DNA from: Lepeophtheirus salmonis
Taxonomy: Eukaryota > Arthropoda > Copepoda > Siphonostomatoida > Caligidae
Direction: 5' to 3'
Length of the DNA: 64,000 nucleotides
NCBI RefSeq assembly: GCF_016086655.4
Contig: NC_052135.2
Location: forward strand, 69,103,702 to 69,167,701
Below are positions 59,585-64,000 of the stretch, one piece after another; within the stretch, counting starts at the first letter, position 1, and every line of letters starts with the position of its first letter. The position numbers and the translations under genes are program-made. The notes under the pieces were generated by a model that worked only from the letters and a program-made list of their open reading frames with translations, did no database searches and was not told where the DNA came from.

Positions 59585-60340
59585 AACATTCCGGTTAATA
59601 ATGGAACACCACTTTATTCATATTGGCCGTTGTCGCTGGCTTTACAGTAGTCAATTCTGTCGACCCAATTTTTAAATACATTTTTCATTGTGTGAGTTTC
59701 AATAGCTGCAATCGCGACTCCAATTTCGTGTTTCAAATCGTCAATTGTCTCTGGATGGTTGGCGTAACATTTATCTTTGACGGTTCCCCGCAAAAAATAG
59801 TCCAATGGAGTCAAATCGTAGCTACGAGGTGGCCAGTTGACGTTGCCGTTTCGTCTTATGATGAGATTGTCGAAGGCAGTGCGCCAAAGGTCCACTGTAA
59901 CGTTGGCTGTGTGGCACGTAGCGTCATCTTGTTGGAACCAAATGTCGTCGATGTCTTCCTTTTCCATTTGGGGAAACAAAAAATCTTCCAACATGGTCCG
60001 ATAGTGCTCACTATTGACCGTAACGGCAGCTCCTTGCTCGTTTTTTCGCTTTCGGCAACAGCAGCAATGTTTTCAATTGAGCGCACTGGACGAACACGGG
60101 AACACGTTGTTTTATCCTTTAAAGAACCAATTTCGCGCACACGCTTCACAAATTTATCCACAAACTGCCTGGAAGGCGCTTTATTTCGACCATTGTAATT
60201 ATTTTCTTGCAGTTTTGTTTGAAGACTTCCAATTTGGAAGTAAGTCTTCAGTATTTCCCAATTTTCTTCGAGCGTAAACTTAAACATTTCGTAAACCGGA
60301 GACCTTTTACAAAATATTAGACACAATGAGAATGTTACTA
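59585..60340 (-). mobile_element. Mariner-family (IS630-type) element relic with internal deletion
   Basis: Transposase-derived sequence on the minus strand directly beside the element at 60427. Its own termini could not be defined by eye. Short inverted AAAAAAGTGATA/TATCACTTTAAA words near 60350 and 59522 may mark them. Confidence 0.6.
59614..60326 (-). pseudogene. Mariner-like transposase relic
   Basis: The N-terminal part (60067-60290) reads FTLEENWEILKTYFQIGSLQ and ends IAAVAESEK. It then connects, after loss of the segment with the first catalytic Asp, to NEQGAAVTVNSEHYRTM in a different frame and on to 59614-59994. There WFQQDDATCHTA (second Asp) and WPPRSYDLTPLDYFL (third acidic site) are intact. 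A dead deletion derivative of the class annotated SETMAR-like or IS630/mariner. Confidence 0.82.
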
Positions 60341-60426
60341 CAGCTGTCAGACGTCAAAAAAGTGATAGTTCAAAATACAACCGCTAGATGGGCCATCTGT
60401 TACATGCGTTATGGTATAACCTTGTA

Positions 60427-61718
60427 CTAGGTGTCCGGAAAGTCCTGACTGATTTCTAACTTCCAACTTCATTAAGATCTACAAGGACTAAAAGTAGAGA
60501 TACAGAGAAATGTTTTTTAATAAAAAAACTTCGCTTGGTTATAATCTATACTATGTTGTTAACAATTTGGCATTTAGCTTCCATAACAGCCACAACACGG
60601 GGACGGAAGGAGGAGCAGGTGTTCTTGATGTAGGTGGGGTCCATCTTGGCACAGGCCTTGGATATACTGGCCTTGAGAGCTTTGGTACTTCTCTGTGGCG
60701 TTTTTGCAAGCCTGCCTCTCAATGTGCGCCCAGATGCTGAAATCCAAGGGGTTCAGGTCGGGGGAGGAGGGGGCCAGAAGTCCTTAGGCCAGAATTCCAC
60801 ATTCTCCTTCAACCACTTCTGGGTGTTCTTGGCTGTGTGTGCAGGTGCCCCATCCTGCTGGAAACACACCCTCTTGCCAGGATACTCCTTCCTGATCCAT
60901 GGGACCACCTTGGTCTTGAGCACCTTGATGTAGTCCTCCGAGGTGAGCCTGTGGCCCTCTCGGAAGAAGACTGGAGGCATGGCTTTACCATCTGAGCCAA
61001 CAACTCCAAGCATCATGATGCTGGCTGGGTGCTTGTTCATGGACAGATATTTCTCAGATCCCACATAACCATTAAGGCTAATGTAGCGATCATTTTTGCA
61101 GTTGAAGACTGGATCCACTGTAAAAGTTTTCTCATCGGAAAAAATGAGAATTCTGTCCCCATTGCTTTTCATGTTGTTCAAAATCTTCTTGCATCGGATG
61201 TATCTGGCCTCCATATAGGCCATGGACAACATGGGACGGGTGGTGCGGACCAAGGACTTGCCCCCAATGTCCTTGACAATGTTGGCAGCAGTAGTCTTAC
61301 CCATGTTGTTCTTCTTGGCAATTGTTCTGATGCTCAGAAGAGGGTTTATCTTGATCTGGGCCCTGATCTTCTTCTTAGTGGCCTTGGTGGCCTTTAAGAC
61401 AGGTCTCCTACTTCGAGGCTTGTCTTCAAGGCCTTCCCCCTTGTCCAACCTCCTCTTGATCCTGCCAATGGTGCTGGCGGACATGCTGGTGGCCTCAGAG
61501 ATCTCCTTGTGGCTGATTCCTGCACGAAGCAGAGCAGCTACTTCATGTCTTTTAGCCTCCATGTCAAAAACAATTATGAATTTCGAAATGTTATTGAACC
61601 AAAACTTGTGAATCTGGAAACGGTCTTTAACTTTTATTACGCAACATTTACGTAAAAAGTCTCTGACACCTCGAAAAAAGCCATTGAAGGTACCGGGCAG
61701 GACTTTCGAGACACCCGG
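60427..61718 (-). mobile_element. Tc1/mariner element, nearly full length (1292 bp)
   Basis: Termini are CTAGGTGTCCGGAAAGTCCT at left and the inverse of CCGGGTGTCTCGAAAGTCCT at right (four differences), with TA at 60425-60426 and 61719-61720. The transposase frame is intact except for two single-base shifts near its 3' end, so this is the youngest-looking mariner in the window. Confidence 0.9.
60546..61562 (-). pseudogene. Tc1/mariner transposase with two single-base frameshifts
   Basis: The full domain set is present: HTH 1 (HKEISEATSMSASTIGRIKRRL), a GRPR-like linker (KPRSRRPVLKA), HTH 2 (SIRTIAKKNNMGKTTAANIV), Asp 1 (IFSDEKTFTVDPVFN) and Asp 2 (CFQQDGAPAHTAKNT). A C run near 60765-60775 shifts the frame inside the third motif. 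A further shift near 60685 restores a C-terminal frame ending at 60546. If both shifts are sequence errors the reading frame would be complete at about 338 codons, the usual length. Confidence 0.88.
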
Positions 61719-61721
61719 TAT

Positions 61722-62900
61722 TTCTATTAATCTTAGGTTTTATCGTTAAAAATTAACTTTAAATTCAACATAGCCTCTTGATATTACATCAAATTTCCAA
61801 AAATTATAAATATATATTAGTGGTCCAGAGCATAAAGATATTGGCACATTGTATTTACTAATAGGATTTTGGTCAGGATTATTAGGTCGTCCTTCTTCTT
61901 TCCTTTAAGGGTGGATTCACTCAAGGTAACTTGGAATAGTATTGGGTTCACTGAAGTCCTTTAGCACGCATAATTTCTCCCTATTTTTATTTTTATCCTT
62001 GATACAAAAAATCTCATTTTTCAATAATTTCAAGTATTTTCCTATGATTTCTTCTCCTTCAAGAAAAATAGAAGAGAAAAACGTAGAGAAATTAAAAAAA
62101 AGAGAAGATGCTGATGAAATTGGAACAATGTCATTGGTTCAATGTTTGAATCAGTGTGATTTACTTACAAGTTCAAACCATATCATTATAAGATAATTAA
62201 ATACAATTACCACCGTTATATCGTATAAAAAAATAGAAGAGAAATCAAAACATGACAGATTACTCAAATCGATTGAAATTTAATTATGTATAATTATTAT
62301 TCACCCCCAAATTAAAGAAATATTTTCGTCACTCTTCGTTACATCCATCCAGGGAGCACTATATACATGTAGAGTTCCTGCATTTCTTGGAATTACGTAG
62401 GTTGACTTTAACATTCCTCTACGTAGCTAAAAAAATCTTTGATTTTATAAGGTTATGACAATTGGTAGTGATTTAATTACGTAATTATTCGACCAAACGA
62501 CTTTATATTTCGGAATCTATCCTATATATTCATAGGAAACGTTTGTTTGCCGAGAAGAATCCCTCTTTATTCTTCTCCTAGCCTTAGTTTTCATATTTCT
62601 TCGGAATGAATTCTAAGATGAGTTTCGACTGGCTCCCATCATCTTCACTTAGATGGTAACGTAAAAGAAGTTCAAACCTTGGAATAGATTACCTTAGCGA
62701 CCAAGGAACTACAAGGACTTTTCCTGAAATAATAAAAAACTAAGGCAAGAAGACGAATAGAGACATTTGTCTAGACAACTTATGGAGATAGTTGTTTAAA
62801 AAACACTGTATTAGAAAGTACACCATTTTCTAAGCATATATTTCAAGATTGAAGGAGCCTTGTTGTTGGATATTTATTTGGTAGCCGTCAATAGAGAATG
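61722..62900. other. Intergenic, no gene seen
   Basis: AT-rich; the frame at 61942-62196 has no recognised motif. Confidence 0.5.
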
Positions 62901-62914
62901 TTGCCAGTGAATTT

Positions 62915-63410
62915 GTGAAAATGGAGAAAACTGGTCATTATTATGTAGTACAATACTTTTATTTGAAAGGCCTCAGGCCAACCAATATAAAAGTTGAACT
63001 GGATTCTACTCTGAGTGAGTCTTGTCCTGTGTTTACAAAAGTAAAATTTTGGCTAGCTGAGTTTAAACAAAGCCGTACGAGTTGCCAAGACAAGCATTGC
63101 AGTGGTAGACCAAATGAGATGACAACTACGGAAATTTCGACGAAAATACACAAAGTGGTGCTGTTGGTTTGTGGACTGAAGGTTGCACGAGCTCGCAGTC
63201 ATTATAAGTATATATAAAGATTTGGACATGAAAAATCTGTGTGCAAGATGCATGCTTTGTTTGCTTATACTGGAACAAAAAGTGCCGTTTCAATTGAGTG
63301 CATAGGGAAGTTTCAAGGGAAACAAAATAATATTTTTGGAATTTTTACCAAAAATAAAAAAAATATTTTGAAGTTTATAAAACTGAAAGGAGATTATGTT
63401 GAGAAATAAA
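62915..63410 (+). pseudogene. Mariner transposase N-terminal relic
   Basis: Open from MEKTGHYYVVQYFYLKGLRP through IKVELDSTLSESCPVFTKVKFWLAEFKQSRTS and CSGRPNEMTTTEI, the standard mariner N-terminal HTH pair. Frame-shifted pieces (DLDMKNLCARCMLCLL near 63220-63270) follow, then sequence without a DDE region. It is 3'-truncated, different in subfamily from the others. A TGGGACACCTTGTAT-like mariner terminus occurs at 63710-63724. Confidence 0.85.
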
Positions 63411-64000
63411 TATTATTTTCTATCAAATTTTTTGTGTTTTCTTTGTGGGGTAGGTTTACTCGGATGGGGACTATGTGTCTCGCCATAAATTTTTCTTGAA
63501 ATTTGGCCTTTTTTCAGATGTATTTCTGTATTTCCTATCTCTCCCTCATATTATTTCTAAAAAAATTACATAAATGTTAAAAATGATACTAAAATTGAAG
63601 TCAAATACGGCATGAAAAAATTAATATGTTAATCATTAGCATGGAATTCTAGATACACGGATTTCATGTAACACCGATTTTTCTTGTTTGCAAGAACTGC
63701 GATAAGCTGGGACACCTTGTATATCATAATTTTGTTTTTCTAGTTAAATCTGGTATCCTGAGTTTCTTCAGGAAATGACTTTTTAAAAGAAGTAAAATTT
63801 CTTGATTTCCTGTCATTGTAGTACATATGTACACGAATTACGTTATGTGATTATATGGAACTACAATGACATTCAGGAAACATTATATGTGAATTGTTAA
63901 ATAATTATTTCCCTCTCGAGAAAGTATGCAGGAGAGGTGTGTGAGTAAATAATTGGTGCATGGGGTAAGTTACTTGCCTTTAAAGCGTTAAAGTAAAGTG
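63411..64000. other. Intergenic to window end
   Basis: Apart from the mariner-terminus-like word at 63710 and the hairpin at 63806-63880, nothing was recognised. Confidence 0.5.
63806..63880 (+). other. Long imperfect hairpin, pre-miRNA-like
   Basis: TTTCCT, GTCATTGTAGT and CATAT on the 5' arm (63806-63828) pair with ATATG, ACTACAATGAC and AGGAAA on the 3' arm (63853-63880). That is 22 base pairs, with a 1x2 internal loop, a 4-nt bulge and a 24-nt loop. Size fits a miRNA precursor, but a decayed foldback transposon is as likely; no known miRNA is recognised. Confidence 0.3.

Noticed and set aside
59623..60198. 191-codon plus-strand frame
   Set aside because: Antisense to the mariner relic that carries the WPPRSYDLTPLDYF motif on the other strand.
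61029..61611. Plus-strand frames of 122 and 129 codons
   Set aside because: Antisense shadows of a certain transposase frame.

Overview
The window is nuclear DNA of an AT-rich animal genome with short introns (many of 60-80 bp) and heavy Tc1/mariner and hAT-like debris. The gene set and the style of the mariner copies suggest a crustacean, most likely a copepod of the sea-louse type. That is an inference: no species-diagnostic marker was tested.

Layout. 0.4-5.7 kb (minus): a CYLD-type deubiquitinase, with an exon chain whose splice phases agree throughout. 6.9-7.6 kb: an eroded mariner copy. 8.3-12.6 kb (minus): an F-BAR plus two-SH3 protein of the Nervous wreck/FCHSD family, with one apparent 1-bp frameshift. 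14.5-19.3 kb: an inverted pair of broken hAT-like (CGGBP1/ZBED-like) copies with a 215-bp tandem repeat. 19.4-27.5 kb: AT-rich intergenic DNA with MITE-like and dispersed repeats. 27.57-31.2 kb (plus): cytoplasmic poly(A)-binding protein with TATA box, oligo(A)-rich 5' UTR and four coding exons. Introns 2 and 3 each hold a box C/D snoRNA-like sequence. 31.5-35.3 kb (minus): a C2CD2/TMEM24-like ER membrane lipid-transfer protein that ends in a C1 zinc finger. 35.9-56.8 kb: gene-poor, with two decayed Tc1/mariner elements, a minisatellite, a perfect palindrome, a hAT-type MITE and a LINE reverse-transcriptase relic. 56.87-57.5 kb (minus): a two-exon small heat-shock protein. 59.6-64 kb: three more mariner relics.

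The protein genes look unrelated in function: ubiquitin editing, membrane bending and endocytosis, mRNA poly(A) binding, ER-plasma membrane lipid transfer, chaperone. They do not form an operon-like system. The strongest unlabelled signal is the pair of near-identical box C/D snoRNA candidates in consecutive PABP introns. Their shared guide is complementary to a conserved LSU rRNA segment, and the +5 rule places the methyl mark on the second A of UUGAAACACGG. All genes were assembled by eye from splice signals and reading frames, with no transcript data.
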